NCBI RefSeq assembly: GCF_008933165.1 | Contig: NZ_WBVQ01000002.1 | Span: forward strand, 829,569-893,568 | DNA from: Phaeocystidibacter marisrubri | GTDB taxonomy: Bacteria; Bacteroidota; Bacteroidia; Flavobacteriales; Schleiferiaceae | Reading direction: 5' to 3' | Length of the DNA stretch: 64,000 bases | Shown: positions 24,957 to 34,400 of the stretch, piece by piece | Numbering within the stretch: the first letter of the stretch is position 1 | Layout: each line of letters starts with the position of its first letter | Position numbers and translations under genes: made by a program | The notes under the pieces: generated by a model | What the model was told of the DNA's origin: nothing | Seen by the model: only the letters and a program-made list of their open reading frames with translations | The model's database searches: none

Positions 24957-24994
24957 ATTGTTAGTTGTTTTATTTCTTTCCATCTTTTTAAGTT

Positions 24995-25090
24995 GGCAAT
25001 AGGCAAATAGCAATTGGCAAAAGTTGTCGCGGTTAAGCTTCCTTGCCAACTGTTTTTTTTCTCTTTGCCAACTGCCCAGTGCCAACTTTT
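24995..25090. repeat. GTTGGCA-type repeats, right flank of the four-helix-bundle unit
   Basis: AGTTGGCAATAGGCAAAT and CAATTGGCAAAAG units are followed by inverted TTGCCAACTG, TTTGCCAACTG and GTGCCAACTT. With the left flank they enclose 24527-24956. Confidence 0.6.
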
Positions 25091-25097
25091 AAAAATT

Positions 25098-27602
25098 CTA
25101 TTTCTTATAAGCCAACAATCTCAAAGCATTAAACACCACTACCAGAGTTGACCCTTCATGAATGAGTACCGCAACACCGATATTAGCAAAGCCGAAAACC
25201 GTGGCAGGTATTAACAATGCTACTATTCCCAAACTAACCCAGAGGTTTTGTTTGATAATAGCTTTGGCCTTCCTACTTAAACCGATTGCAAAAGGCAAGG
25301 TCTCCAGCTTATCAGCCATCAGGGCAATATCAGCTGTTTCCAGGGCTACATCACTGCCAGCTGCTCCCATGGCAATGCCTACTGTGCTATTTGCCATGGC
25401 CGGGGCATCATTCACGCCATCACCTACCATCGCTACTTTGGATTCTTTCTCCTTAAGTTCTTTAATGGCTTCAACCTTTTCTTCTGGTAACAAACTGCCC
25501 CAGGCATCTGTAAGGCCAATCTCTTTGGCTACTGCATCGGCTACTTTCTGGTTATCACCCGTTAGCATGATCATACGCTTGATACCAATCTTTTTGAGCT
25601 GCTCCAGGGTATTTTTTGCTTCCTTTCTGGGCGTATCCATCAGGGCAATAATGCCAATGTAGTGGTCATTCTGACGGATCAGCATGGTGGTATTTCCATC
25701 CGATTCCAGTGACTTCACTTTTTCTTCTATTTCCTTCTCTGGCTTATTATCATCCAGGGATTCAAACAGGTCCAGGTTGCCGATGTACACTTTATTATTT
25801 CCCAGTGAAGCTTTTATCCCTTTACCAAGCACCGCTTCCAGATCTTTCGCTTCAAGCACATCAGCACCATTTAATCGCTCTTTCCCATCCCGCACTACAG
25901 CTTTGGCCAGAGGATGGTCGCTGAGGTTTTCTACAGCTACTGCTATTTTCAACAGCTCGTCCTCGTTTACATCACCTAAAGCAATTACTTCGGTGAGCTT
26001 GGGTTTACCTTCTGTTAGCGTTCCGGTTTTATCAAATGCCAGGGCAGTGAGTACACCCAGGTCTTCCAGCGGACGACCACCTTTAATAAGCACTCCGCTT
26101 TTGGCTGCCCGGGCTACTCCACTTAGCACTGCACTTGGGGTGGCAATGGCCAAAGCACAAGGGCTGGCAGCCACCAATACGGCCATTGCTCGGTAGAAGC
26201 TTACACTAAAAGGCTCATCTATGACCAGAAAAGCGAAATTGAGCAACACGACCAGTACCAATACGGACGGGACAAAATACTTCTCAAATTTGTCGGTGAG
26301 CCGTTGTGTAGGTGATTTCTGGGTTTGAGCTTCATTCACCAATTTTACCAAACGGGAGAGCGTAGAGTCCTTTGCTACTTTAATCACTTTGATTTCCAGC
26401 GTATTGTTGCCATTTATGGTACCCGAAAATGCACGGTTCTCATCTTTGATATCATCTTCCTGTGACCAGTCTTTATCGGGATTATCCACCGGTTCTTTAT
26501 CTACCGGCACACTTTCCCCGGTGATAGGCGCCTGATTCACGCTACTTGATCCGCTGACAACCACACCATCGGCTGAGATTTTGCTATTGGGCTTCACCAC
26601 GATGATGTCACCGATGCTCAATTCCTCAATACCGACTTCTTCGGTCTTACCATTTCTCTTAAGCAATGCCGTTTTAGGAGCGAGCTCTGCCAAAGCAGCA
26701 ATGGACTTACGAGCTTTGTTCATGGCGAAGTGTTCCAGTGCATGGCCCATGCTGAACAGGAATAACAATAAGGCGCCTTCCGCCCATTCGCTAAGAATAG
26801 CCGCTCCAATGGCTGCTACCAGCATCAGGAAATCAATTTCAAAGCCGCCTTTGGCCACTGTTTGAATGGCTTCTTTGGCTGTAAAAAAGCCTCCAAAGAA
26901 ATAAGCTCCGATATAAAGTGAAAGACTTACCCATGAAGGCACAGCTTCGATATAAGTAAGCCCAAAGCCAATACCTAATAATGCTCCGCAGATAATGGAA
27001 AAGATCAACTCTGTATTTTTACCGAAAATACCGCCATGCGAATGTTTATCATCTTCACCTTCCTCATGGTCATGTCCCTTGTCAGCTTCTTTTTTTTGCT
27101 CTTCGCCTTTTTTTGTTTCTTTTACTTTATCAAGAAAACGTTCGGCACTCACCTGTGTATCGGGTATATCAAGTCCCTCTTTTCTCAGGGCTTTCAGGAT
27201 TTCCGCCTCATCCACCTTGGCCGTATCATACTCTACCCGCACCATGCCGGATGCCGATACGGAGGCCTCCAAAATACCGGCTATCCCCCGAAGGTCACGC
27301 TCAATATGACGGGCGTGGCGGGTATGGCGAATGCCTTCTACTTCTATGAGTTTATGTCCGAATTTCTGAGTGATTTCCGCCCCGGTTTGCTCTGCCAGCG
27401 ACTGGATACGGTCTATAGAGATCAACTCCGGGTCGTAGTGAAAACAAAGTTGAGGTATGCCATTGTCTGTTTCGTCTGCTACATGCACTTTTTCAAGGCC
27501 TTCTTTATCTTCAAGACGTTGAATGAGTTTTTGCACACATCGATCCTTATCGTCCGGTACTTCGGGCAGTATAAGGGGTATTTTTATTTGTAGTTTTTTC
27601 AT
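25098..27602 (-). CDS. Heavy-metal-translocating P1B-type ATPase
   Basis: 834 aa. Residues of about 1-150 hold two ferredoxin-like domains in which the CxxC metal site is replaced by His (IRHTRHARHIER). A His/Asp/Glu-rich linker (GHDHEEGEDDKHSHGG) and six to eight membrane segments follow. Motifs: SPCALAIATP in the transmembrane metal site, phosphorylation DKTGT (Asp 524), HP locus (SDHPLAKA), MVGDGVNDAPA, HEGSTLVVVFNALRLL near the end. SPC plus HEGST points to the P1B-4 type (Co, Zn, Cd or Fe export). It is in line with NhaA and the CDF gene. Confidence 0.92.
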   Translation of the reverse strand: MKKLQIKIPLILPEVPDDKDRCVQKLIQRLEDKEGLEKVHVADETDNGIPQLCFHYDPELISIDRIQSLAEQTGAEITQKFGHKLIEVEGIRHTRHARHIERDLRGIAGILEASVSASGMVRVEYDTAKVDEAEILKALRKEGLDIPDTQVSAERFLDKVKETKKGEEQKKEADKGHDHEEGEDDKHSHGGIFGKNTELIFSIICGALLGIGFGLTYIEAVPSWVSLSLYIGAYFFGGFFTAKEAIQTVAKGGFEIDFLMLVAAIGAAILSEWAEGALLLFLFSMGHALEHFAMNKARKSIAALAELAPKTALLKRNGKTEEVGIEELSIGDIIVVKPNSKISADGVVVSGSSSVNQAPITGESVPVDKEPVDNPDKDWSQEDDIKDENRAFSGTINGNNTLEIKVIKVAKDSTLSRLVKLVNEAQTQKSPTQRLTDKFEKYFVPSVLVLVVLLNFAFLVIDEPFSVSFYRAMAVLVAASPCALAIATPSAVLSGVARAAKSGVLIKGGRPLEDLGVLTALAFDKTGTLTEGKPKLTEVIALGDVNEDELLKIAVAVENLSDHPLAKAVVRDGKERLNGADVLEAKDLEAVLGKGIKASLGNNKVYIGNLDLFESLDDNKPEKEIEEKVKSLESDGNTTMLIRQNDHYIGIIALMDTPRKEAKNTLEQLKKIGIKRMIMLTGDNQKVADAVAKEIGLTDAWGSLLPEEKVEAIKELKEKESKVAMVGDGVNDAPAMANSTVGIAMGAAGSDVALETADIALMADKLETLPFAIGLSRKAKAIIKQNLWVSLGIVALLIPATVFGFANIGVAVLIHEGSTLVVVFNALRLLAYKK

Positions 27603-27723
27603 GATTGAATTTGTATAGTCTGTTTAGAAATTCTTGCATTTTAATCTCTATAATTCAATTAAATGTTGAATATACCGGAGTATTTCCATGGATTGGTATA
27701 GTGGGACATTGAAAACATCGGGA

Positions 27724-29100
27724 TTATTCATTTTCAGAATGATTATAACTTTCAGTCTCCTTATAGTTATTCTGCTTCGTGCCGATTACCAAAGTAATGA
27801 CACCACCTATAGCAGCAATCAGAGAAGCCATTAAAATACTGATTTTGGATACCTTGATAATCTCAGGATTGTCAAATGCCAGGTTGGTAATAAACAGTGA
27901 CATAGTGAACCCTATACCGGCTATCATGCCCATACCAATAATATGCCGCCATTTCAATGAAGGATGCAGTTCTGCAATACCTATTTTCTGACCTATAAAT
28001 GCAAACAATCCAATACCGGCAACTTTACCCACGGCAAGCCCTAATAAAATACCAAGTCCAAGAGAGCCCGAAACCACTTCCATAAACCCGACATCCAGTT
28101 TTACACCTGCATTGGCAATGGCAAAAATTGGGATAATGAAAAAGGCATTAAAATCAATTAATCTGTTTTCTAACCGGAGCAACGGTGGTCTGGCGTTTTC
28201 CGTGTCTTTTTTAATGGTTTTCAGTATTTGTCCTTGACGCTTATCCTGCATGGGGTCAAGGTTTTCAATATCTGTTTCTTCTAATTCTTTGATATTATGA
28301 GCGGTACGCTCCTTTAATACCTTACTGTCCAATTTGGGTTTTATAGGTATGGTAACCGCGAAAAGCACCCCTGCTATGGTCGGGTGAATGCCTGAATTCA
28401 GGAAGCAATACCATAAAGCGACTCCTCCCACAATGTACCAGAAGAGGTTTTTTACCCCAAAACGGTTTAACAGTAACAATAGGATGAATACACCTCCACC
28501 AGCGCTTAAGTACAGCCCACTAAGCTCATTGCTGTAAAAGAGTGCAATAACGAGTATTGCCCCCAAATCATCCGCTATGGCCAGCGCCACCAGAAAGATT
28601 TTAAGCTGTGCCGGCACCCGCTTCCCCAACAGGCCAATGATGCCCAAAGAATAGGCTATATCGGTAGCCATAGGGATTCCCCAGCCATTGATATTTTCGG
28701 TACCGTAGTTAAAACTTACGAAAATCAGTGCGGGTAAAACCATTCCTCCGATTGCTCCCATGAGCGGCATAGAAGCTTTTTTGAAGGACGACAATTCGCC
28801 CACCATTATTTCCCGCTTCAGTTCCATGCCGGCCACCAGAAAGAATATGGCCATCAGCCCGTCATTGATCCATTCCTTGATGGTCAGACCAAAAGAAAAA
28901 TGTTCGGATAGTTCAAAGAGAAATTCATCTTTAAGATAGTGGTGGTAAGCATCTGCCCAAGGGGAATTGCCCAGCACCAGGGCAATAATGGTTGCGCCAA
29001 TCAGAAGCAATCCTCCGGTGGTCTCCCTGTCCAGAAACTTACGGGCAGTCTCTCTGATATATGCTAATTGGGAGTTACTATTTTCTACTGACTGATCCAT
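27724..29100 (-). CDS. nhaA: Na+/H+ antiporter NhaA
   Basis: 458 aa with 11-12 membrane segments. The transport site Asp pair is in LVALAIADDLGAILVI (D177/D178), and FFLVAGMELKREIMVGEL is the conserved cytoplasmic loop. It is longer than E. coli NhaA (388 aa), mainly by a hydrophilic insert after GVLFAVTIPIKP (about 60 residues) seen in other Bacteroidetes members. It exchanges external H+ for internal Na+/Li+. Its start overlaps the STAS gene by 16 bp, so the two are translationally coupled. Confidence 0.93.
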   Translation of the reverse strand: MDQSVENSNSQLAYIRETARKFLDRETTGGLLLIGATIIALVLGNSPWADAYHHYLKDEFLFELSEHFSFGLTIKEWINDGLMAIFFLVAGMELKREIMVGELSSFKKASMPLMGAIGGMVLPALIFVSFNYGTENINGWGIPMATDIAYSLGIIGLLGKRVPAQLKIFLVALAIADDLGAILVIALFYSNELSGLYLSAGGGVFILLLLLNRFGVKNLFWYIVGGVALWYCFLNSGIHPTIAGVLFAVTIPIKPKLDSKVLKERTAHNIKELEETDIENLDPMQDKRQGQILKTIKKDTENARPPLLRLENRLIDFNAFFIIPIFAIANAGVKLDVGFMEVVSGSLGLGILLGLAVGKVAGIGLFAFIGQKIGIAELHPSLKWRHIIGMGMIAGIGFTMSLFITNLAFDNPEIIKVSKISILMASLIAAIGGVITLVIGTKQNNYKETESYNHSENE

Positions 29101-29441
29101 TCTTTTGCCTTTTTCTTCTCCTGAAGGTGAAAAAATCTGACTTCTGAATCCGTAAAAAAATCAGTGGCTTTGGCCGCCCACTCCTGCCATTTTTTATCTC
29201 CAACAAATGCCATTTTTCCATAATCTGATAGATGTGTGGTATCTACTTTTAAATCTTCCCATAAACCTTCCAACTCGTAGCCGTCAAAGTCTTCCAGTTC
29301 AAAGTAGAAATCTACCTTTTGGCCTTTTTCAATAGTGTTGTGGATGAGCGGGTGGAATCTTTCCACGTCTTTTTTGGAGATTTTACCGCTGATTTTAGCG
29401 GCAATCAAGTTTTCCTCTTTTGTTTCCATTATCTGCATCAT
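29085..29441 (-). CDS. STAS/SpoIIAA-like protein coupled to NhaA
   Basis: 118 aa, intact paralogue of the truncated protein at 23278-23646. It has the SpoIIAA-like core (KVDFYFELEDFDGYELEGLWEDLK, MAFVGDKKWQEW, TDSEVRFF). Two ATGs are adjacent at the start, and a third, METKEEN, is five codons in. Its last codons overlap the NhaA start. STAS domains often regulate anion transporters; pairing with NhaA and CDF exporters here suggests a similar task, not tested. Confidence 0.75.
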   Translation of the reverse strand: MMQIMETKEENLIAAKISGKISKKDVERFHPLIHNTIEKGQKVDFYFELEDFDGYELEGLWEDLKVDTTHLSDYGKMAFVGDKKWQEWAAKATDFFTDSEVRFFHLQEKKKAKEWISQ

Positions 29442-29564
29442 CTTACTAATTGTTCATGGGTTTCTAAGTCTGTTTATGTTCAAATCATTGTTGTTTGCAG
29501 CATGTCCCTCCTCCACATACCGGTGTTTCATTTCAACTGGACGCATTAACATCTTAAAATCGCT
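29442..29564. other. Gap with a Cys-rich open stretch
   Basis: No gene is called. On the minus strand a frame without ATG reads NETPVCGGGTCCKQQ before a stop, which could be the tail of a lost metal-binding protein; a 32-aa ATG frame overlaps it. Confidence 0.25.
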
Positions 29565-29900
29565 TTAGACCTGTTTTCGGATCGACTCACCCGTTTTTAT
29601 CCGAAACGCATCCTCAATTTCCGAAACGTATATAATCCCATCTCCCGGCTCAGGTGTTTTGGCCTTGCCAATTATCAACTGTACCGCTTTATCCATTTCT
29701 TCATTCTGGCAGACCAGCTCCAGCTTTACCACCGGGCTATCGGTAACATGAAAATCAAGAGAGGGTGAGGCGCCCTTTGCTTTGTGGGCTCCTGTACCCT
29801 CTGCCTGTGAGATAGTCATGCTTTGAAAACCAGCCTCGCTCAAGGCTTCAATGACTACCTGTGCCCGCTTGGGCTTGATAAATGCTTTTATTTCTTTCAT
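29565..29900 (-). CDS. PII-like regulator of the heavy-metal-linked group (PII-NG-like)
   Basis: 111 aa with the PII fold: MKEIKAFIKPKRAQVVIEAL at the start and GKAKTPEPGDGIIYVSEIEDAFRI near the end, the nucleotide-binding C-terminal signature. The T loop (about 37-55) lacks the uridylylated Tyr of GlnB/GlnK. A group of PII proteins encoded next to CusA/CzcA-type efflux genes (PII-NG) has been described, and this one fits by sequence and setting. It probably senses ATP/ADP or metal and acts on a transporter, not on nitrogen control. Confidence 0.82.
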   Translation of the reverse strand: MKEIKAFIKPKRAQVVIEALSEAGFQSMTISQAEGTGAHKAKGASPSLDFHVTDSPVVKLELVCQNEEMDKAVQLIIGKAKTPEPGDGIIYVSEIEDAFRIKTGESIRKQV

Positions 29901-29993
29901 AATTCCTTTATTTTTATTGATTGTAGCGCATTGGCAAAAAACCGGTATTGGCCTGCTGCCAATGCGCTGCTAAATTCATTTCAAGAGGCTTTC

Positions 29994-30155
29994 TCAATGG
30001 TCGTGGCCTTCATGGTTTTCTTCTGACTCCCCATGCTCCTCGCTATTTTCGTGCTGGTGTGTGCCTTCCTGTTGCTTCGAGTTACAGCCGGTAGCCATAA
30101 AGCCTCCGGCTATTATGAAAGAAGCAATCCACAGTTTTAAAAAACTCGTCTTCAT
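29994..30155 (-). CDS. Tiny His-rich lipoprotein (53 aa)
   Basis: The frame starts at an ATG (MKTSFLKLWIASFIIAGGFM) with lipobox ATGC (Cys at 24) and continues into a mature tail of about 30 residues packed with His and Glu (HQHENSEEHGES, NHEGHDH). Stop at 29994. It lies between the CzcB and PII genes on the same strand. The tail looks like a metal sponge or chaperone at the periplasmic face; the His-rich N-terminus of CzcB next door is similar. No named family is recognised. Confidence 0.65.
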   Translation of the reverse strand: MKTSFLKLWIASFIIAGGFMATGCNSKQQEGTHQHENSEEHGESEENHEGHDH

Positions 30156-30182
30156 AATGGTATGTATTTAATTTTAAGATAA

Positions 30183-31397
30183 TTAATGACTATGCGATGT
30201 CTGGCTTTTCTTCATCTCTGAGATCAGGTAATAGGCATTGTTCCAGGCTACTTTAGCTCCTTTGGGCAGTGGTTCCAACAGGTTTATTTCCACCCAACCC
30301 TCATCGGCAATACCGGTTCGTATTTCCACCGGTTTAAAGGCCCATTCCGTCTCACCGTCTTCATTGTGCTGTTCGGCAATGAAGATATAGGGTTTGCCTT
30401 CTTCCTCGATAATAGCACTTTCCGGCAGGGCTTTTACAGCTTCACTTTCTGTGTGGATTTTACCGTTGATGTACATCCCTGGGATCAGGAATTCTTTCTT
30501 TTGCTCAATTTCTGCGTGGACGTGAACCGCCTTTGGGTTTTGTTCAAATTGTTTACCCACCGAATAAATTTTGGCAGTAAGGCGGGAACCGGGCACGGAC
30601 TCCACAGTAAAAGAAACTTTCTGCCCTTCTTTCACTTTGTACACATCTTTTTCGAATACCATTAGGTCAGCATGAATATGTTTGGTATTGACAATTGTGA
30701 ACATTCCCGTTTGCGGCTGAATGTACTGACCTACCTGAATCAGAACGTTCTCGATATAACCATCTATGGGGCTTACCACAGGCACCTGCTCATATACATC
30801 GCCATTCCTGATTTTCTCTACATTCAGGTTCAACTGGCGCAGTTGGGCTTCGTAGCCCTTTACTTCTCCTTTCATGGATTGATAGTCAGACTTGGTCTCC
30901 TGAAAGGTTTTGCCTGAACCTACCTCTTCCTCGTACAGCTTCTTTTGCCGGTTGTATTCCTGCTCCAGGTATTCGCTGCGGTTGTAGGCCGTGATGTATT
31001 TGGTTTGAATTTCAATAAGGTCAGGATGAGACAGGTATGCCAGCACCTGGCCTTTGTTGACTTTGTCCCCTTCGATCACCTTGATGGAGGTAATGTTACC
31101 TCCAACTATCGCTGTAACTGTGGCCTCGTGCTGGGGTGGCACTTCCAACTGGCCATTGGCTTCTACCACGCCCGATATGGGGCGAGTGGGCATAGTGTCC
31201 ACTTTCATTCCCAGGCTCTTAAATTTCAGGTTGGACAAATGAACTTCGCCCATTCCTTCTTCACCGTGGCCTTCGTACGGTTCGTGTTGCTCACCTTCCT
31301 CGTGATTGTGCCCATCACCATTTCCTTCGTTGCCACAGGCCGAAACAAAACCTGCTATAAATAGCAGTACAAATAATTTTATGATCTGATTTTTCAT
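30183..31397 (-). CDS. Periplasmic adaptor subunit of a heavy-metal RND efflux system (CzcB/CusB-like)
   Basis: 404 aa lipoprotein (LLFIAGFVSACGNEG). A His-rich segment (GHNHEEGEQHEPYEGHGEEG, residues 29-48) is followed by an HlyD/biotinyl-lipoyl hairpin (AIVGGNITSIKVIEGDKVNKGQ), a coiled-coil hairpin (about 125-200), beta-barrel and membrane-proximal domains. The tail ends in HSH. It bridges the inner-membrane RND pump and outer-membrane channel and may hand metal to the pump. Its start is 28 bp downstream of the stop of the pump-channel fusion gene. Confidence 0.9.
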   Translation of the reverse strand: MKNQIIKLFVLLFIAGFVSACGNEGNGDGHNHEEGEQHEPYEGHGEEGMGEVHLSNLKFKSLGMKVDTMPTRPISGVVEANGQLEVPPQHEATVTAIVGGNITSIKVIEGDKVNKGQVLAYLSHPDLIEIQTKYITAYNRSEYLEQEYNRQKKLYEEEVGSGKTFQETKSDYQSMKGEVKGYEAQLRQLNLNVEKIRNGDVYEQVPVVSPIDGYIENVLIQVGQYIQPQTGMFTIVNTKHIHADLMVFEKDVYKVKEGQKVSFTVESVPGSRLTAKIYSVGKQFEQNPKAVHVHAEIEQKKEFLIPGMYINGKIHTESEAVKALPESAIIEEEGKPYIFIAEQHNEDGETEWAFKPVEIRTGIADEGWVEINLLEPLPKGAKVAWNNAYYLISEMKKSQTSHSH

Positions 31398-31424
31398 GTC
31401 TTTTATTTTTATCCGTTGCCGGTT

Positions 31425-34400
31425 TTAGTTTGTTGTTTGTAAATAGTATTCGAGTTCATAGCGGCTGTCCAGGTAATTGCCCAAAGCATTCCATGAATCC
31501 ACTTCTATGCGGATAGCGTCCCTTATGTTTTGCAAAAAACTTACATAGTCTATTGCGCCTTCTCGGTAAGCCGTTATCGAACCTTGTCTTTGCTCGCGTG
31601 CCAGCGGCAATGCCTGGTCACGATAGTAAATCCATGAGTTACGCCATTTCAGGTATTCTTCCCGCATGGATTGGTACTCGGCATTGAGTTGAAGCTGGTT
31701 CTGCCTGAGATTTTCCGTGGCAATTTCGCGCTGGATTTTAGCCTCTTGCGTACGGCCCAGCTCGGGCCCAAAAAACAAGGGGATTTGTATGCCTATTTGG
31801 TAGGTGTAAAACCCGGTTTGCCCCCCAACTTCTTGCCAGCCATACTGTCCTTGTAACTTGGGCAAAAACTCCGATCTTCTTTCCTTTATTCGAGCATCGG
31901 CCACTTTTATTTGCTGTTGATACACATTAAGCAAAGGGTGAGTACTTAGGGAATCCAAGTCATAATTAAGGATCCCGGTCAATTGCTCACTGGGCACATC
32001 CGGTACTGTATAAAGGGTATCGCTGACCAGCCATAAGTTGAGCCGCTGCAAAGCGCCCAGGTAATCGCGATAGGCCTGTTCCTTTTGGATGCGCACTTCA
32101 TTGGCCTGGTTTTTAGTGGCCAAATAGGCCAGTTTAGAAGTTTCTTCTACTTCCAACCTCACATCTGCCGCTCGTTCTATATCGGTAAAGAGCGAATCCA
32201 AACGGTTGTACACCTGGTAGGTGTTTTTAGCGGTGTAAACCTGGCCCCAGGCCAACTTCACTTCTCGTTTAAGCTCTGTTAATGACAGGTCGAGAGCGCT
32301 TTCGGCAAGGGCGACCCGTTCCTTTTGCAAGCGCAGTCGTGGAGCAATTCCAAAAACATCAATATTTTGTTGTTGAACCCCTATCCGCGTATAAACTCCA
32401 TCAGTATTGCTGCTTGCTTCTTCCGCTCCCGTGAAAATTTGGGTGTTCCCAAAATCCCATGCGGTTTTCTTCAAGGCTTCCTCACTTTCTATTTGCAGCC
32501 TTTTGGCCTTCACTTGCGGGAAATACTCAACAGCCCGATTTTGGGCACCTTCAAGGGAAATGCTTTGCAAGGTATCCGGGTTTATTCCCTGTGCGTGTGC
32601 AGATTGGGAAAAGCCAAGAAAACTACCTAAACCAATGAGTAGAACGATGGTGTTCAGAGCTGTTTTATGCCCCTGGTTTCCGATTTTCTTTTCCCTGCGT
32701 TTCTCAACGAAGGTATAGAGTACAGGCAGTACAACCAGCGTAAGAAGTGTAGCCGACAGCATTCCACCAATTACTACGGTGGCCAAAGGCCGTTGCACTT
32801 CCGCTCCGGCAGATGCCGAGAAAGCCATAGGCAGGAAACCGAATATATCCGTGGTTGCAGTAAGCATGATGGGGCGAATCCTTTCTTTGGTACCGGTCAA
32901 AATTCGATCCTTTAAGCTGGTCACCCCTTCTTCTTTGAGGGAATTGAAGCGGTTGATCAGAACCAAACCATTCAATACAGCTACACCAAACAGCACGATA
33001 AATCCAACACCGGCTGAAATACTAAATGGCATATCTCTCATCCACAAGGCAAAAACGCCCCCTATGGCTGCCAGGGGAATGGCCATGTAGATCATAATGG
33101 ATTGCGAAAATGACTTTAGTGCAAAATAGAGCAGCACGAAAATCAAAAAGAGTGCAATGGGCACTACAATAGTGAGCCGTTTTTTGGCACTCTGTAAATT
33201 CTCAAATTCGCCACCATACGTAATATAATAGCCAGATGGTAAATCCAATTGATCATCCAATTTAGCCTGTATGTCATTTACTACCGACTCCACATCCCTG
33301 CCTCGCACGTTTACACCTACGTAAGTCCTACGGTAGGTATTGTCGCGGCTAATCTGCATCGGGCCTGGTTGGTAACTTATGTCAGCTATTTCTTTGATGG
33401 GAATTTGTGTTCCGTTCTCAAGGTCGATATACAGGGTGCGCAGATCGTCTATACCTTGGCGGTGGGCCTCATCAAAACGGATGACCAGATCAAAGCGTTT
33501 TTCGCCTTCAAAAATCACCCCTGCCTTTCCACCTGCAAAAGCAGAACTGATGTAGGCGTTCACCTTTTCAATGTCCAACCCGTATTGTGCCATTTTCTTG
33601 CGGTTATAGCGCACGGTCATTTGAGGCAAACCCGAAGTTCGTTCGGCATTCACATCACCTGCACCCGGCACGGTCTCAATAATATCGGCCATTTCCTGAA
33701 CTTTGGTAGCCAATACATCCAGGTCTTCACCATAGAGCTTGACAGCAATGTCTTCGCGCACTCCCTCCAAAAGTTCATTGAATCGAAGTTCCACAGGTTG
33801 TGTGAACACAAGGTTGACACCAGTCAACCGCTCTTCAAGCAGTTCCTTGATTTCGTCAATAAGCCCTTCCTTCGTTTCTGCCGTAGTCCACTTATCCCGG
33901 TCTTTTTCCAGAATGAGGTACATATCGGCAATATCCATTGGCATAGGGTCGGTAGGAATGTCGGCCACACCTATGCGAGCTGTTACGGTTTTGATTTCCG
34001 GGAAATTCTCCAGTAAGAGGTTTTCAATTTTATAGGATAATTCTGTAGATTCACTGAGCGAACTTCCTGGCCTTATCAATGCCTGCATGGCGATATCACC
34101 TTCATCCAGTTGGGGCACAAATTCTCCTCCCATTCGGGAAAAGGTATAGCCTGCTATGCCGAGCAGAACAACAGCAACGATAATTACCATTGTTTTAAAC
34201 CGGAGTGCACTTTTGAGTAAGGGCAGATAGGCCCAATGAATGCCACCAATGACTTTATCACTGATTTTTTCCAGCCAGCGTTCAAATCGCCCAAACCAGT
34301 TCTTTCTGTTTTGGATGGGTTTCATGAAAAGGGCAGACATCATGGGAACGTAAGTGAGGCACAAGACTATAGCACCTATCATGGCAAATCCAAAGGTATA

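Noticed and set aside
25162-27593. Several long plus-strand open frames opposite the P-type ATPase
   Set aside because: Ser/Leu-rich antisense shadows with no domain; the minus strand carries a clear full-length ATPase.
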